Source of the DNA: Rhodomicrobium lacus
GTDB taxonomy: Bacteria; Pseudomonadota; Alphaproteobacteria; Rhizobiales; Rhodomicrobiaceae
DNA length: 64,000 nt
Direction: 5' to 3'
Assembly: GCF_003992725.1 (NCBI RefSeq)
Contig: NZ_RZNF01000004.1
Location: 62,001 to 126,000 of the forward strand
Position 1 is the first letter of the stretch; every line of letters starts with the position of its first letter. The notes under the pieces were generated by a model that saw only the letters and a list, made by a program, of their open reading frames with translations, did no database searches and was not told the origin of the DNA. Shown here in pieces: positions 38,799 through 48,568 of the stretch. The translations under genes were made by a program, and so were the position numbers.

Positions 38799-39452
38799 AT
38801 GCGTATCAGAGGATCGATTATCACCGGTGTCGTTTTCGGTTTGGCAGCATTGGCCGCGCCTGCGGCATCAGGGTCTGCGCCAAGCTTGGGCGCCTCGGTC
38901 ACGACACCACCCGTTGGCGTTGCGGACGCGGCTACCCTCGTCAGAGGCGGCGGCTTCGGCGGAGGCCCTGGCATGGCAGGCGGAGGCTTCCGCGGTGGTG
39001 GCGGGGGCGGCTTCGGCGGAGGCCCCGGCATGGCAGGCGGCGGCTTCCGCGGCGGAGGCGGGGGCTTCGGCGGAGGCCCCGCGTTTCGCGGAGGCGGACC
39101 GGGCGGCGGACCGCGGTTCGGCGGACCGGGTATCGCTGGCCCGCGATATGGAGGACCGGGACCGGCGGCCCGCAACCCCGGATTTGCGGGGCCGCGTTAC
39201 GGCGCCCCTCCCCGCTTCGGATCGAAGGGCACCATCGGTGGCGGTCCGCGTTGGGCCGATCCCGGTCCTCGCTATAGCCGTAATTACGGGAGACGCGGCG
39301 GATATTGGCGGGGCGGCCGTTGGTATTGGTACGGTGCGCCGCTGGTCGGGCTCGGCGTCTACGGCTATGGCAGCAGTTGCTACAACAACTGCCTCGCGGC
39401 GGGTTACGGCCCGGCCTATTGCTCGACCTATTCGTCCGACTTCTGTTACTGA
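38799..39452 (+). CDS. Secreted glycine-rich protein with tandem repeats (paralogue 1)
   Basis: The 217-residue product has a signal peptide (MRIRGSIITGVVFGLAALAA), then tandem Gly-rich repeats of GGGFGGGPGMAGGGFRGG type (about 50-100), then a Gly/Pro/Arg stretch. The compact C-terminus contains GGRWYWYGAPLVG followed by Cys in CYNNC, GYGPAYC and FCY. The same C-terminal block ends the next gene, so the two are paralogues. GAGGAG lies upstream of the ATG at 38799; an earlier in-frame ATG gives a non-signal N-terminus. A role in the cell surface or matrix is inferred from secretion and composition only. Confidence 0.75.
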   Translation: MRIRGSIITGVVFGLAALAAPAASGSAPSLGASVTTPPVGVADAATLVRGGGFGGGPGMAGGGFRGGGGGGFGGGPGMAGGGFRGGGGGFGGGPAFRGGGPGGGPRFGGPGIAGPRYGGPGPAARNPGFAGPRYGAPPRFGSKGTIGGGPRWADPGPRYSRNYGRRGGYWRGGRWYWYGAPLVGLGVYGYGSSCYNNCLAAGYGPAYCSTYSSDFCY

Positions 39453-39523
39453 TTTTGGACACCCTTGTTCTTCGGCGGCTTGCGAAGAACTCCCCTCGAC
39501 CGTGATCCAACAAATCTGAAGGA

Positions 39524-39551
39524 AAGGCTGCCGCACCGGCAGCCTTTTTTT
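39524..39551 (+). terminator. Rho-independent terminator
   Basis: AAGGCTGCCG-CAC-CGGCAGCCTT followed by TTTTT is a perfect 10-bp stem with a U-run, about 70 bases after the stop of the gene at 38799-39452. Confidence 0.9.
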
Positions 39552-39734
39552 GCGAGCGCCCTGCAATTGCGGCGAGTTACAATTTTTGACGAAATTCTTT
39601 ATAAGCTCTGCCATCGGCGATTATACTCTATCGTTCAGATAAGCCTGACGGCCATGCCGTTCGTGCGTCTGACGTCGCGCTTATTGCCCGATGTCTGGGG
39701 CGCGGGGCATCTCCGGGACGGAAGAGGGACTGAA

Positions 39735-40331
39735 ATGACCTTGAGAAGAACTGTTATCGCGGCGTTCGCTGCAGTTGGTCTGTGCGCGGGCGGCGCGGTT
39801 GCCTCCCCCATCGAAGGGGGAGCACCAGCAGCGATCGCGAAAAACGGAGCGAGCACGTTCACCTTGATCAGTGGACATCACGGACATGGAGGAGGCAAAG
39901 GAGGCTTCGGCGGTGGCGGCGGGTTTCGCGGCGGCCATTTCGGCGGTTTTCGTCCGGGCGGTCAACCGCCCGCGTTCAGGATCGCGCCGTCACATAGGCC
40001 GCCAAGCGGATATCCCGGCTCTTTCAAGCCTCACAGACAGCCCAATTTCTCCGGCATACCGCACAACAAGCCTTACCCCGGATTCCGCCCCCCTCTCGGG
40101 AAGCGGTATTATGGCGGGAAACCACCGTTTGCGGGCGGCAAGCATCCGCCTCACGCGGGAAATTGGCATCACCGTCGCCGGTATTGGCGCAACGGGCGCT
40201 GGTACTGGTACGGCGCGCCCCTGATCGGGTATGGCGCCTACAGCGCCTATGACAGCTGCTACTGGAGCTGCATCAACGACGGTTACGGCCCGGCCTATTG
40301 CACGAATTACGCAACGAATTATTGCGATTGA
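39735..40331 (+). CDS. Secreted Gly/His/Tyr-rich protein (paralogue 2)
   Basis: The 198-residue product has a signal peptide (MTLRRTVIAAFAAVGLCAGG) and a His/Gly-rich part (HHGHGGGKGGFGGGGGFRGG). A Pro/Arg/Tyr-rich middle and the C-terminal block NGRWYWYGAPLIG follow, with Cys in CYWSC, GYGPAYC and NYCD. This block aligns residue by residue with the upstream paralogue, including Cys spacing, suggesting two conserved disulfides. The ATG at 39735 follows GAGGGA. Its own terminator follows the gene. Function is unknown; the His-rich part could bind metal. Confidence 0.75.
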   Translation: MTLRRTVIAAFAAVGLCAGGAVASPIEGGAPAAIAKNGASTFTLISGHHGHGGGKGGFGGGGGFRGGHFGGFRPGGQPPAFRIAPSHRPPSGYPGSFKPHRQPNFSGIPHNKPYPGFRPPLGKRYYGGKPPFAGGKHPPHAGNWHHRRRYWRNGRWYWYGAPLIGYGAYSAYDSCYWSCINDGYGPAYCTNYATNYCD

Positions 40332-40378
40332 TGCCGAATTGAAGAGGGCCGCCATCGGCCGCCTTCACGCTGCTGACT

Positions 40379-40406
40379 AAGCTCCCGCCTCGGCGGGAGC
40401 TTTTTG
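40379..40406 (+). terminator. Hairpin terminator at the edge of an IS remnant
   Basis: AAGCTCCCGCC-TC-GGCGGGAGCTT followed by TTT forms an 11-bp stem about 50 bases after the stop at 40331. A diverged copy of the same hairpin lies at about 44060-44086, next to the other IS1182-type remnant, so it may have come with the element. Confidence 0.75.
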
Positions 40407-40458
40407 ATTCAGGGGGCCATGCCGAAGAAACCGATTCCCCCAACAGACCGTGTCCGGC

Positions 40459-40665
40459 ATGGTAAGCATCGAGAGGCTGGTCTCGAAGGACCACCTTCTG
40501 AGGAAGATCGAAGCGGCGGGCGACTTTCATCCGCGATCCGGTTTATTGCGCTGGCCGAGGCGCGCGAAAAAACCGACAGCCACCGCCTCACGAGCCTGCG
40601 ACAGAGCGTCAACAAGCGCCGCAAGGAAACGGTCGAGCGCCTCTTCGCCGACGCCAGCCCGCCGA
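40459..40665 (+). pseudogene. IS1182-family transposase remnant A (internal deletion)
   Basis: From 40459 the frame reads MVSIERLVSKDHLLRKIEAA, the typical N-terminus of IS1182-type transposases. After about 70 bases the match ends. In another frame, near 40602-40656, NKRRKETVERLFADA matches the C-terminal KETVERSFADAK motif of the same family. The middle is therefore deleted and the two ends are out of frame. A diverged inverted copy of the 5' part is at 43702-44006. No intact element or terminal repeats were identified. Confidence 0.65.
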
Positions 40666-40692
40666 TCCGGCGACTGACAAAGTCCGTTTTCC

Positions 40693-41049
40693 TCAATACT
40701 GACGCTCGAAAGCGCGCAGATAGCCGGTGTTGAAGCGCGCGAGAATGTTGTCCTGAACGCTCGCGTCTGAATCCCAACGATAGCGGAACGGCAGATCCTC
40801 ATCGTACGGATACTGGCTGTAATGATATCTGCCGAAGCAGCCGCCTTGCGCGCATGGGCTGACGCGATAGCAGTTATAGGCGCACCAGTTCGAGAACAGG
40901 TCGCCGCGTCCATGATGACGCCCGGTGTCCGACACGCGGATCGTCTGGGTGGGCGCGGCGGCCGGGGGGGCATCGAACGCTGGGAACGATTGGGCCTTGG
41001 CGGCGACAAACATCGAAGCAGCAACGCAAAACAAGATTGACGCTCTCAT
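40693..41049 (-). CDS. Small secreted Cys/Tyr-containing protein
   Basis: The 118-residue product has a signal peptide (MRASILFCVAASMFVAAKAQ). The mature part contains NWCAYNC, SPCAQGGC and Tyr-rich FGRYHYSQYPYDED. AGGA lies 8-9 bases before the ATG at 41049. The frame is open upstream without a signal-like start, so the shorter form is chosen. No family is recognised. Four Cys suggest disulfides in the periplasm or outside. It lies between IS remnants and close to the two Gly-rich paralogues. Confidence 0.65.
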   Translation of the reverse strand: MRASILFCVAASMFVAAKAQSFPAFDAPPAAAPTQTIRVSDTGRHHGRGDLFSNWCAYNCYRVSPCAQGGCFGRYHYSQYPYDEDLPFRYRWDSDASVQDNILARFNTGYLRAFERQY

Positions 41050-41151
41050 GGCTTTCGATCCTGGTTGACGGTATGGCTTGGCAGTATGATCTGCAAAAGT
41101 GGACGCCCCATTTACGTGGGACCGCGACCCAGCAACCCAAGGTTGAGCGCG

Positions 41152-41350
41152 CATCGAGGCGGCCGGGGTAACATCAAGTTCATGCCGAACCTGAAGAAGC
41201 GCTCGGCCTTCTCGCCCTGGCTTTACCGCCAGAGAAACGCGTTCGAGCCGCGCCCTGACAACCCGTGACGACAAGCGGCGACAATTTTCTCGGCTCCGTC
41301 AAGCTTGCGTCAGTCCGGATATGGCTGCGAAGTTACGAATCGGCGACCCG
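41152..41350 (+). pseudogene. IS5-family transposase C-terminal remnant (frameshifted)
   Basis: One frame reads NIKFMPNLKKRSAFSPWLYRQRNAFE, like the IS5-type NIPPK...F..WLYRQRNxxERFF motif, and stops at about 41268. A second frame then gives NFLGSVKLASVRIWLRSYES, matching the family's final NFLxxVxLASIRIWLR motif. So the end of an IS5-type transposase survives with a deletion or frameshift between the parts. The rest of the gap 41050-41467 has nothing else that I recognise. Confidence 0.65.
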
Positions 41351-41467
41351 GAATCGTGGTGTTGCCGGTGGTCCTGTTGATCCCGACATGTGCTCGCAAG
41401 CGTGCCGCAAACGGATGCGAATGTCGGCATCGGACCAGTCGATAGGGGCTTCCACCGGACAAGGATC

Positions 41468-42289
41468 ATGACCACGCTCTCAAGCGAAGAAATCGATCGC
41501 TACAAGCGCCACCTGCTTGTCAAGGATATCGGTGGCCAAGGTCAGCAACGCCTCAAGGCGGCGCGCGTGCTGGTCGTGGGAGCGGGCGGTCTCGGCTCAC
41601 CGCTCCTGATGTACCTCGCGGCGGCGGGCGTCGGCACGCTCGGCATCATCGATGACGACCGCGTTTCGCTCGACAATCTTCAACGGCAGGTCGCCTATCG
41701 CACCGAGGACGTCGGCAAGCCCAAGGTAGAGCGCGCCGCATCGCTTTTGCGTTCGCTCAACCCGCATGTCGAGGTCGAGGCTATGCCGTTTCGCCTCACC
41801 TCTGAAAACGCGCTTTCGGTTGTCTCGCGTTACGACATCGTGGCGGATGGCTCGGACAATTTCGCGACGCGCTATCTGGTGAACGACGCCTGTTATTTCG
41901 CGCGAAAGCCGCTCGTCTTCGCCGCACTCGGCCAAATGGAAGGGTATCTCTCGACCTTCCGCGCCTTCGAGACGGACGAGAGGGGGACGCCGCGCCCGAG
42001 CTATCGCGACCTCTTCCCCGAGCCGCCTGCACCGGGCGAAATACCGAATTGCGAGGAAGCGGGCGTGCTTGGCCCCGTGGCGGGCGTGATCGGCACCTTG
42101 CAGGCCGTGGAGGTGGCGAAGGTGATCCTCGGCCTCGAAGGCACGCTTGTGGGCAGGCTCCTCATCTATGACGCGCTCGCGTGCAGATTCCAAACCATCG
42201 CGTTGAAGTGGGACGCGAATAATCCGCTGACCGGGCTCCGTCCAACCATCCGCGACCTGTCGGTTCACGCCGCCGGCGCTTCCGGTTAG
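41468..42289 (+). CDS. moeB: MoeB/ThiF-family adenylyltransferase
   Basis: The 273-residue E1-like enzyme adenylates the C-terminal Gly of a sulfur-carrier protein (MoaD or ThiS) for molybdopterin or thiamine synthesis. The nucleotide motif GAGGLGSP is at about 38-45. Asp near 65 (IIDDDRVSLDNLQRQ) and Arg/Lys in the following helix are conserved. The zinc CxxC pairs of classical MoeB are not evident, and the protein ends without a rhodanese domain. The ATG follows AAGGAT. MoeB and ThiF cannot be separated with certainty by sequence alone. Confidence 0.8.
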   Translation: MTTLSSEEIDRYKRHLLVKDIGGQGQQRLKAARVLVVGAGGLGSPLLMYLAAAGVGTLGIIDDDRVSLDNLQRQVAYRTEDVGKPKVERAASLLRSLNPHVEVEAMPFRLTSENALSVVSRYDIVADGSDNFATRYLVNDACYFARKPLVFAALGQMEGYLSTFRAFETDERGTPRPSYRDLFPEPPAPGEIPNCEEAGVLGPVAGVIGTLQAVEVAKVILGLEGTLVGRLLIYDALACRFQTIALKWDANNPLTGLRPTIRDLSVHAAGASG

Positions 42290-42468
42290 GCGCGTGATCG
42301 CCTTTGTTTTGCCTCACTTTCGGACGGGATTCGCGCCATCACCCTTTCGGGCCGTCCGCCGTCTTCCCGCAAGGTCCGATGTTTATAGAACGGGTGACAT
42401 TGCGGGGGGCGGCCTGAAAAGCACCGTTTCGGCCCATTTTCCGACCATGCTCGACTGGAGACTTTGCG

Positions 42469-43674
42469 ATGAGACGCCTTTTATCCCGAACGATGATTGC
42501 GAGCCTCCTCGTCGCGGCGGGCGCGAGCAGCGCTTCGGCGGCTTCGTGCTCCACGTCGAGCGCGGGGTTCGACCGCTGGTTGTCGCAGTTCAAGGCAGAG
42601 GCGCGAAGCCAGGGCATTTCCCCGCGCGCGCTCTCGGCTCTCGATGGCGTGACCTTCGACCAGAGCGTCATCAGCAAGGATCGCGGCCAGAGCGTGTTTT
42701 CGCAAACTTTCCTCGAATTTTCCGACCGGATGGCCGCGAAATACAGAATCGATAAGGCGCGCCAGCTCATCGGTGGCAAGTACAAGCGGGAGTTCGAGCG
42801 GGCGGAACGTGAGTTCGGCGTGCCAGGTGCGGTCATCAGCGCGTTCTGGGCGCTCGAAACCGATTTCGGCGCAAACAACGGAAACATGGAAACGGTGCGT
42901 TCTCTGGCAACGCTCGCTTATGACTGCCGTCGGCCCGAGAAGTTCCGCGAAGAGCTGATCGACGTGCTGAAGATCATCGACCGCGGAGACCTTACCCCGA
43001 GCGAAATGCGCGGGCCATGGGCGGGCGAGCTTGGCCAGACGCAGTTCGTTCCCTCGGTCTATCTCAAATACGGCATCGATTACGACGGCGACGGCCACTC
43101 GGACCTCATCCGCAGCGCGCCGGACGTGATCGGCTCCTCGGCGAACTATCTCAAGGCGCTCGGCTGGCGGCGCGGCGAGCCGTGGCTCAAGGAAGTGCGC
43201 GTGCCGGAAAGCATGGACTGGAGCCAGGCGGATCTCACCATCCAGCATCCGCTCAGCGAGTGGCAGCGCATGGGTGTGCAGATTGCGGACGGCGAACGCC
43301 TCTCCGGCGACCGCCCCGCTTCGTTGCTGCTCCCAATGGGACGCAACGGGCCTGCCTTCCTCGCCTTCGACAATTTCAAGGTATTCCTCGAATGGAACCA
43401 GTCGCTCATCTACTCGACGACGGTGGCCTATCTCGCGACCCGCATCGATGGCGCGCCGCCGGTTTCGCGCGGGCGCGGCGTGGCGCCGTTCGGCTATGAG
43501 CAGACGAAGGAATTGCAGACCCTGCTTCGCGCCAAGGGCTATGACGTCGGCGAAGTGGACGGCAAGCTCGGCCTTCTCACGCGCGCAAGCATCAAGAAGG
43601 TGCAGCAGAAGTTCGGCCTGCCCGCCGACTCGTACCCCAGTCCCGAGTTGGTTTCCCGGCTGCGCGGACGATAG
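42469..43674 (+). CDS. Lytic murein transglycosylase (MltB type) with peptidoglycan-binding domain
   Basis: The 401-residue periplasmic enzyme cuts peptidoglycan to 1,6-anhydro products. A signal peptide (MRRLLSRTMIASLLVAAGAS) precedes the SLT_2 domain. Within it the catalytic Glu lies in SAFWALETDFGANNG, and GELGQTQFVPSVYLKYGID is the hallmark MltB segment. A C-terminal PG_binding_1 domain follows (about 340-400; LQTLLRAKGYDVGEVDGKLG). It lacks a lipobox, so it is soluble. It sits 179 bp after moeB and just before a transposase remnant. Confidence 0.92.
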   Translation: MRRLLSRTMIASLLVAAGASSASAASCSTSSAGFDRWLSQFKAEARSQGISPRALSALDGVTFDQSVISKDRGQSVFSQTFLEFSDRMAAKYRIDKARQLIGGKYKREFERAEREFGVPGAVISAFWALETDFGANNGNMETVRSLATLAYDCRRPEKFREELIDVLKIIDRGDLTPSEMRGPWAGELGQTQFVPSVYLKYGIDYDGDGHSDLIRSAPDVIGSSANYLKALGWRRGEPWLKEVRVPESMDWSQADLTIQHPLSEWQRMGVQIADGERLSGDRPASLLLPMGRNGPAFLAFDNFKVFLEWNQSLIYSTTVAYLATRIDGAPPVSRGRGVAPFGYEQTKELQTLLRAKGYDVGEVDGKLGLLTRASIKKVQQKFGLPADSYPSPELVSRLRGR

Positions 43675-43701
43675 GCAAAGGCGGGGCTCACAAGGCGGGT
43701 C

Positions 43702-44006
43702 TCACGGGCCCGACCGCCTATCCAGGCCGTTTTCGACAGGGGTCGAGGCGTCGAACACCGGATCGAACAGCTTCAGCCCCAAAACCATCGATAGGCGCGG
43801 TTGACCTCGATCTCGCGCACGAACTGGCACGCCGAAAAGATAGCCGATGAACAGGCCTTGAACATTCAAGACCGGGTCGGGCGCGAGCCTCCAGTCATCG
43901 GCGCATTGAAGACCTGGGACCCGATCGCGAACGAAGCGAGAAGGCGCCGCCGCTTCGATCTTCCTCAAAAGCGGTCCTTCGGGACAAGCCTGTCGATACG
44001 CGCCAT
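43702..44006 (-). pseudogene. IS1182-family transposase remnant B (frameshifted N-terminal part)
   Basis: On the minus strand MARIDRLVPKDRF runs into a TGA after 13 codons. One base over, the sequence continues LRKIEAA, FVRDRVPGLQCADDW, LFIGYLFGV and LGLKLFDPVFDAST, which follow the N-terminal third of IS1182-type transposases. So a 1-base deletion near 43966 and later decay killed the gene. It is an inverted, diverged relative of remnant A at 40459, and both share the upstream hairpin sequence. The remaining part of 43675-44160 contains no other gene. Confidence 0.7.
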
Positions 44007-44160
44007 CTCAAGCACGGCCTGTCGAGAAATCGGTTTTTCAGCGTGCCCGCCGAATCACAAAGCTCCCGCCGAGGCGAGAGCTTTGCAGCAGTCGAGCCGG
44101 GGAACGCCCGGCTTTGCTATACCAATCACAGCGCCCACGGAGCGACGCCGTGCCGCCCGG

Positions 44161-47028
44161 CTACTCGGCAGCGGTGGCGGCAATCGCACCATGACAATGC
44201 TTGTACTTCTTGCCCGATCCGCATGGGCAGAGCGCGTTGCGCGCCACCTTGCCCCACGTCGCCGGGTTGTTCGGATCGAGTGCAGGCGCCTTTCCGCCAC
44301 CGCGAGGGGCCGACGCTTTCGCTGCCGCGGGCGCTGACGGCTTAGCCCCCTGCTTCGCGGCCGCGCGGCGTTCCTGCCTCGACTGCGGCGCTGCTTCGGC
44401 TTCGCTCTCGGATATGTCTGCGCCCGTGATCGGATCGGCGCGGAACATCTGAAGCTCGGGAAGCTCGCTCTGCGCATAGTCTTCCGGCTGCGCGAGCTGA
44501 ACGTGCATGAGTTGGCCGGTCACATCGCGACGAAGGCGCGACAGCATGCTTTCGAAGATCTGGAAGGCTTCGCCCTTGTACTCGTGAAGCGGATCGCGCT
44601 GGGCGTAGCCGCGCAGGCCGACAGCCTGACGCAGATGCTCAAGGCTGACGATATGCTCGCGCCAGAGATGATCGAGCGTCTGCAAAAGGATCGCCTTCTC
44701 GATCTGCCGCATGGTCTCGGGGCCGACCTCCGACGCCTTGCGCGCAGCAGCCGCATCGGCCTTCGCGAGAAGCCGCTCCTCGATCTCCTGTTCCGCAATC
44801 CCTTCCTCGGCGGCCCACTCTTCGACCGGCACATCGATGCCGAAGACCGCGTTGAATTCCTCGCGCAGGCCTTTCACGTCCCACTGCTCGACGAAAGCCT
44901 TCGCCGGGATGTGCGTCGTCACGAGATCCTGAACGACTTCGCGGCGCATGTCGGCCACGGTCTCTTCCACCGTGTCTTCCTGCATCAGGTCGATGCGCTG
45001 CTCGAACACCACCTTGCGCTGGTCGTTCATCACGTCGTCGTATTTCAGAACGTTCTTGCGCATGTCGAAGTTGCGCGCTTCGACCTTCTGCTGTGCCTTT
45101 TCCAGCGCGCGGTTGATCCACGGATGCGCGATAGCTTCGTCTTCCTTGATGCCGAGCTTCCGCAGCATGAAATCCATGCGGTCGGTGCCGAAGATGCGCA
45201 TCAGGTCGTCTTCGAGCGAGAGATAGAACCGCGAGGCGCCGGGATCGCCCTGGCGGCCCGAACGGCCGCGAAGCTGATTGTCGATGCGGCGGCTTTCGTG
45301 GCGTTCGGTTCCGAGCACGTAGAGGCCGCCGGCGGCGAGCGCCTGCTCTTTCTTGGTCTCGATGTCGGCGGCGATCCTGTCGCGCTCCACCTTGATTTCT
45401 TCCGGCGTCGGCTCGACGCCGGCCGCGCGCTTCTCGGCGATCCAGGCGGCGATCTGCATGTCGGCGTTGCCGCCGAGCTGGATATCCGTACCGCGGCCCG
45501 CCATGTTGGTCGCGATGGTCACCGCCCCCGGCATGCCCGCCTGCGCGATGATGAAAGCTTCCTGTTCGTGGTAACGGGCGTTCAACACCTGATGCGGCAC
45601 GCCGAGCGGCTTCAGCATCTCGGAGAGCGTTTCCGACTTCTCGATTGAGGTGGTGCCGACAAGGATCGGCTGACCGCGCTTCGCGCAGTCCTGGATCAAC
45701 CGGATGATGGCGCGATATTTCTCCGCTGCGGTGCGGTACACCTCGTCGTCCGAATCGATGCGGCGCATGGCGCGGTTGGTCGGGATCTCGATGGTCTCCA
45801 GACCGTAGATGTCGAGAAACTCCGCCGCTTCCGTGATGGCCGTGCCGGTCATGCCCGCCAGCTTTTCATAGAGGCGGAAGTAATTCTGGAAGGTGATCGA
45901 GGCGAGCGTCTGGTTTTCCGGCTGGACGTCCACGCCTTCCTTGGCTTCGAGCGCCTGATGCAGACCTTCCGAATAGCGGCGGCCTTCCATCATGCGGCCC
46001 GTGAACTCGTCCACGATAACGACCTGCCCCTTGCGGACGATATAATTGCGGTCCTTGAGGAACAACTTGTGCGCCTTCAGCGCCTGGTTGACGTGATGGA
46101 CGATCGTCACGTTCTCGGCGTCGTAGAAGGTGGAGTCCGGCTCGATGAAGCCGGCTTCCTGCAGAAGCTCCTCGATGCGCTGGTTGCCCTCTTCACTGAA
46201 GGTCACCGTGCGCTGCTTCTCGTCGAGTTCGTAATGCTCCTTGCCGAGCTTCGGAATGATCTTGTCGATGCTGATGTAAAGGTCCGACTTGTCCTCGATC
46301 GCGCCGGAAATGATGAGCGGCGTGCGCGCCTCGTCGATCAGGATCGAGTCCACTTCGTCGACGATGGCGAAGGCGTGTCCCTGAAGCTCCGGCGGACGGC
46401 CGCCGAACTGCACCATCTCGTCGATGGAGTACTTCATGTTGTCGCGGAGGTAATCGAAGCCGAACTCGTTGTTCGTGCCGTAGGTGATGTCGCAGGCATA
46501 GGCCGCGCGGCGTTCGGCATCGTCAAGCTCGTGGGTGATACAACCAACGGTCAGGCCGAGGAAGCGGTAGATCTGCCCCATCCAGTCGGAGTCGCGTTTG
46601 GCAAGATAATCGTTAACCGTGACGACATGCACGCCGCGTCCCGGCAGCGCGTTGAGATAGGCCGCGAGCGTGGCAACGAGCGTCTTGCCTTCGCCGGTCT
46701 TCATCTCGGCGATCTTGCCTGAATGAAGCACCATGCCGCCGATGAGCTGAACGTCGAAGTGCCGCTGGCCGAGCGTGCGCTTTGCAGCTTCCCTCACCGT
46801 GGCGAAGGCTTCGGGCAGGAGCTTGTCGAGGTCTTCGCCGTTCGCGAGCCTCTCGCGGAATTCCACGGTTTTCGCGCGCAGTTCGTCATCCGAAAGCGCC
46901 TGGAACTTAGGTTCCAGCGCATTGACCGGCGCGACCCTCGATTGAAAACTCTTCAGGCGCCTGTCGTTGGAACTGCCGAAGATCTTGGTTGCGAGCGCTC
47001 CAAGAGAAACCATGTTGCCGAGCCTCAC
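44161..47028 (-). CDS. secA: Preprotein translocase ATPase SecA
   Basis: The 955-residue motor drives unfolded proteins through SecYEG. The sequence shows Walker [12 protein letters not shown], the DEAD-type [20 protein letters not shown], the preprotein-binding domain, and motif VI-like [10 protein letters not shown]. The C-terminal zinc SEC-C module [14 protein letters not shown] binds SecB. A roughly 80-residue Ala/Lys-rich linker precedes it. The length is slightly above the E. coli enzyme because of that linker. No translational secM-like leader is visible upstream. Confidence 0.97.
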   Translation of the reverse strand: MRLGNMVSLGALATKIFGSSNDRRLKSFQSRVAPVNALEPKFQALSDDELRAKTVEFRERLANGEDLDKLLPEAFATVREAAKRTLGQRHFDVQLIGGMVLHSGKIAEMKTGEGKTLVATLAAYLNALPGRGVHVVTVNDYLAKRDSDWMGQIYRFLGLTVGCITHELDDAERRAAYACDITYGTNNEFGFDYLRDNMKYSIDEMVQFGGRPPELQGHAFAIVDEVDSILIDEARTPLIISGAIEDKSDLYISIDKIIPKLGKEHYELDEKQRTVTFSEEGNQRIEELLQEAGFIEPDSTFYDAENVTIVHHVNQALKAHKLFLKDRNYIVRKGQVVIVDEFTGRMMEGRRYSEGLHQALEAKEGVDVQPENQTLASITFQNYFRLYEKLAGMTGTAITEAAEFLDIYGLETIEIPTNRAMRRIDSDDEVYRTAAEKYRAIIRLIQDCAKRGQPILVGTTSIEKSETLSEMLKPLGVPHQVLNARYHEQEAFIIAQAGMPGAVTIATNMAGRGTDIQLGGNADMQIAAWIAEKRAAGVEPTPEEIKVERDRIAADIETKKEQALAAGGLYVLGTERHESRRIDNQLRGRSGRQGDPGASRFYLSLEDDLMRIFGTDRMDFMLRKLGIKEDEAIAHPWINRALEKAQQKVEARNFDMRKNVLKYDDVMNDQRKVVFEQRIDLMQEDTVEETVADMRREVVQDLVTTHIPAKAFVEQWDVKGLREEFNAVFGIDVPVEEWAAEEGIAEQEIEERLLAKADAAAARKASEVGPETMRQIEKAILLQTLDHLWREHIVSLEHLRQAVGLRGYAQRDPLHEYKGEAFQIFESMLSRLRRDVTGQLMHVQLAQPEDYAQSELPELQMFRADPITGADISESEAEAAPQSRQERRAAAKQGAKPSAPAAAKASAPRGGGKAPALDPNNPATWGKVARNALCPCGSGKKYKHCHGAIAATAAE

Positions 47029-47273
47029 TGCCTCGCCAGGAAAATGCAGTCCGGAGATGAAGGGACCGCTGCCAGAGCGCCTTTTCTTTTGGCGGTAGCT
47101 TTCTTACGGGCTGTTTGCAAAATTGACCGGGAGAAGTGGCTCTTCTCCTCATGGCACGAGAAATAAGCAGACGCGGCGACGCTGTCAACGCGCCGCGACG
47201 GCCTGTCCAATGGTTGCGAGCGCGGTTCGCTTTGCCGTCAAGCCCGCCCCGGGCCCTGCCGCGCCGATCCCGT

Positions 47274-47897
47274 TCAGGATGCGGGGCGCCGTGCGAAGGC
47301 GAGAGCGACGCCGAAGGCCACCATCATCGACCCGCTCACGCGGTTGATCCATCGCGACGCGCGTCCTCCCTGCGCGAGGCGCCCGATGCGCGAACCGAGC
47401 AGGGCATAGATCGCAATCGCCGGAACTTCGAGGATCAGGAAGATCACGCCGACGAAGAGGAAGCTTCGCCAATAATCGCTCTGGTCCACGAACTGCGGCA
47501 GGAAAGCCGTGAAGATGAGCATGGCCTTCGGATTGGTTGCCGCGACGAGAAATTCCTGCCTAAGGAAGCTGCCGGGAGCTTGCGCCCTGCCGTTTGGTTC
47601 GGCGAGCGTGTCGAAACCCTTGGCGATGATGAGCCGCGCGCCGATCCAGACGAGGTAGGCCGCGCCGAGAAGCTTCACCGCCGTGAATGCCGCCTCCGAC
47701 GCCATCAGGAGCGCTCCCATGCCAGCAGCCGTGATCGCGATCATGACGGCGAAGGCGACGAGCCTCCCCGGCGCGGCGGCGATCGCGGGCATCACGCCGT
47801 GGCGCGCGCCGATGGTGAGCGAAAGGAGGTTGTTCGGCCCGAACGCCATGTTGAGCGCGAAGCAGGCCGGGAGGAAAATGGCAAACGAAGTCGACAT
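47274..47897 (-). CDS. LysE/RhtB-family amino acid exporter
   Basis: The 207-residue inner-membrane protein has about six hydrophobic segments. The family signature is NMAFGPNNLLSLTIGARHG near the N-terminus, and a conserved ATNPKAMLIFTAFLPQF lies near 135. GGTGGA precedes the ATG at 47897; an in-frame ATG at 47924 would add nine polar residues. Substrates of this family include Lys, Arg, Thr and homoserine lactones; none can be chosen here. Confidence 0.88.
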   Translation of the reverse strand: MSTSFAIFLPACFALNMAFGPNNLLSLTIGARHGVMPAIAAAPGRLVAFAVMIAITAAGMGALLMASEAAFTAVKLLGAAYLVWIGARLIIAKGFDTLAEPNGRAQAPGSFLRQEFLVAATNPKAMLIFTAFLPQFVDQSDYWRSFLFVGVIFLILEVPAIAIYALLGSRIGRLAQGGRASRWINRVSGSMMVAFGVALAFARRPAS

Positions 47898-48112
47898 TGG
47901 AAATCCACCGGAAGGGCGCGCCAAACGGAGCGTGCCTGTTAATCGGGCAACCTAAACCCGCCGCCAGGCATGCTCAAGGCCGGTCTGCGCCACGTCCCGT
48001 GGTTTTGTTTTATCGTGATCCTTGTCGCAAGCCAGCGGCCGATTTTTGCGGAAGGCGCGGCTTCGCCGTGGCCGTCGCCCGAAATCGCCGCCTCAAGCCT
48101 GCGCTGCCTGGC

Positions 48113-48568
48113 CTAGAGCCAGTCCTGAAGGATGGGCACGAGCGGCAGGTCGGCGGCGGGCATGGGATAATCGCGCAGCTTGTCGCGGCGCACCCATGCG
48201 AGCGTCTGACCTTCGAGCGGGCGAATTATGCCGTTCCAGTTCCGGCAGATATAGAGCGGCATGAGAAGATGGAACGTCTCGTAAGAGTGGCTCGCGAAGG
48301 TGAGCGGCGCAAGGCAGCGCTGCGGCACCTCGATGCCGAGTTCTTCCTTCAACTCGCGGATGAGCGCCGCCTCGGGAAGCTCTCCCGGCTCTATCTTGCC
48401 GCCGGGGAACTCCCAAAGCCCGCCCATCGGCTTGTGCGCGGGGCGCTGCGCGAGCAGCACGCGGTTGTCGGCGTCGATCAGCGCCACGGCCACACACGTC
48501 ACAAGCTTGAGCCCCGGCGCGGGGGCGGCGTCAGCTCCGGTAGTCGGCATTGATGCGGATGTAGTCAT
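48113..48568 (-). CDS. mutT: Nudix hydrolase, 8-oxo-dGTP diphosphatase type
   Basis: The 151-residue protein has a complete Nudix box from GGKIEPGE to REL..EELGI (about 55-77). It likely hydrolyses oxidised dGTP and prevents A:T to C:G changes. Its start overlaps the argJ 3' end by 38 bases in another frame; ATG codons at 48568 and 48550 are both possible and neither has a strong ribosome site, so translational coupling to argJ is likely. The argJ-mutT order is common in alphaproteobacteria. Confidence 0.87.
   Translation of the reverse strand: MTTSASMPTTGADAAPAPGLKLVTCVAVALIDADNRVLLAQRPAHKPMGGLWEFPGGKIEPGELPEAALIRELKEELGIEVPQRCLAPLTFASHSYETFHLLMPLYICRNWNGIIRPLEGQTLAWVRRDKLRDYPMPAADLPLVPILQDWL

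Noticed and set aside
40379-40406. CRISPR-like repeat, because the hairpin recurs at about 44.06-44.09 kb
   Set aside because: There are only two diverged copies, 3.7 kb apart and in inverted orientation next to transposase remnants; no spacer array exists.
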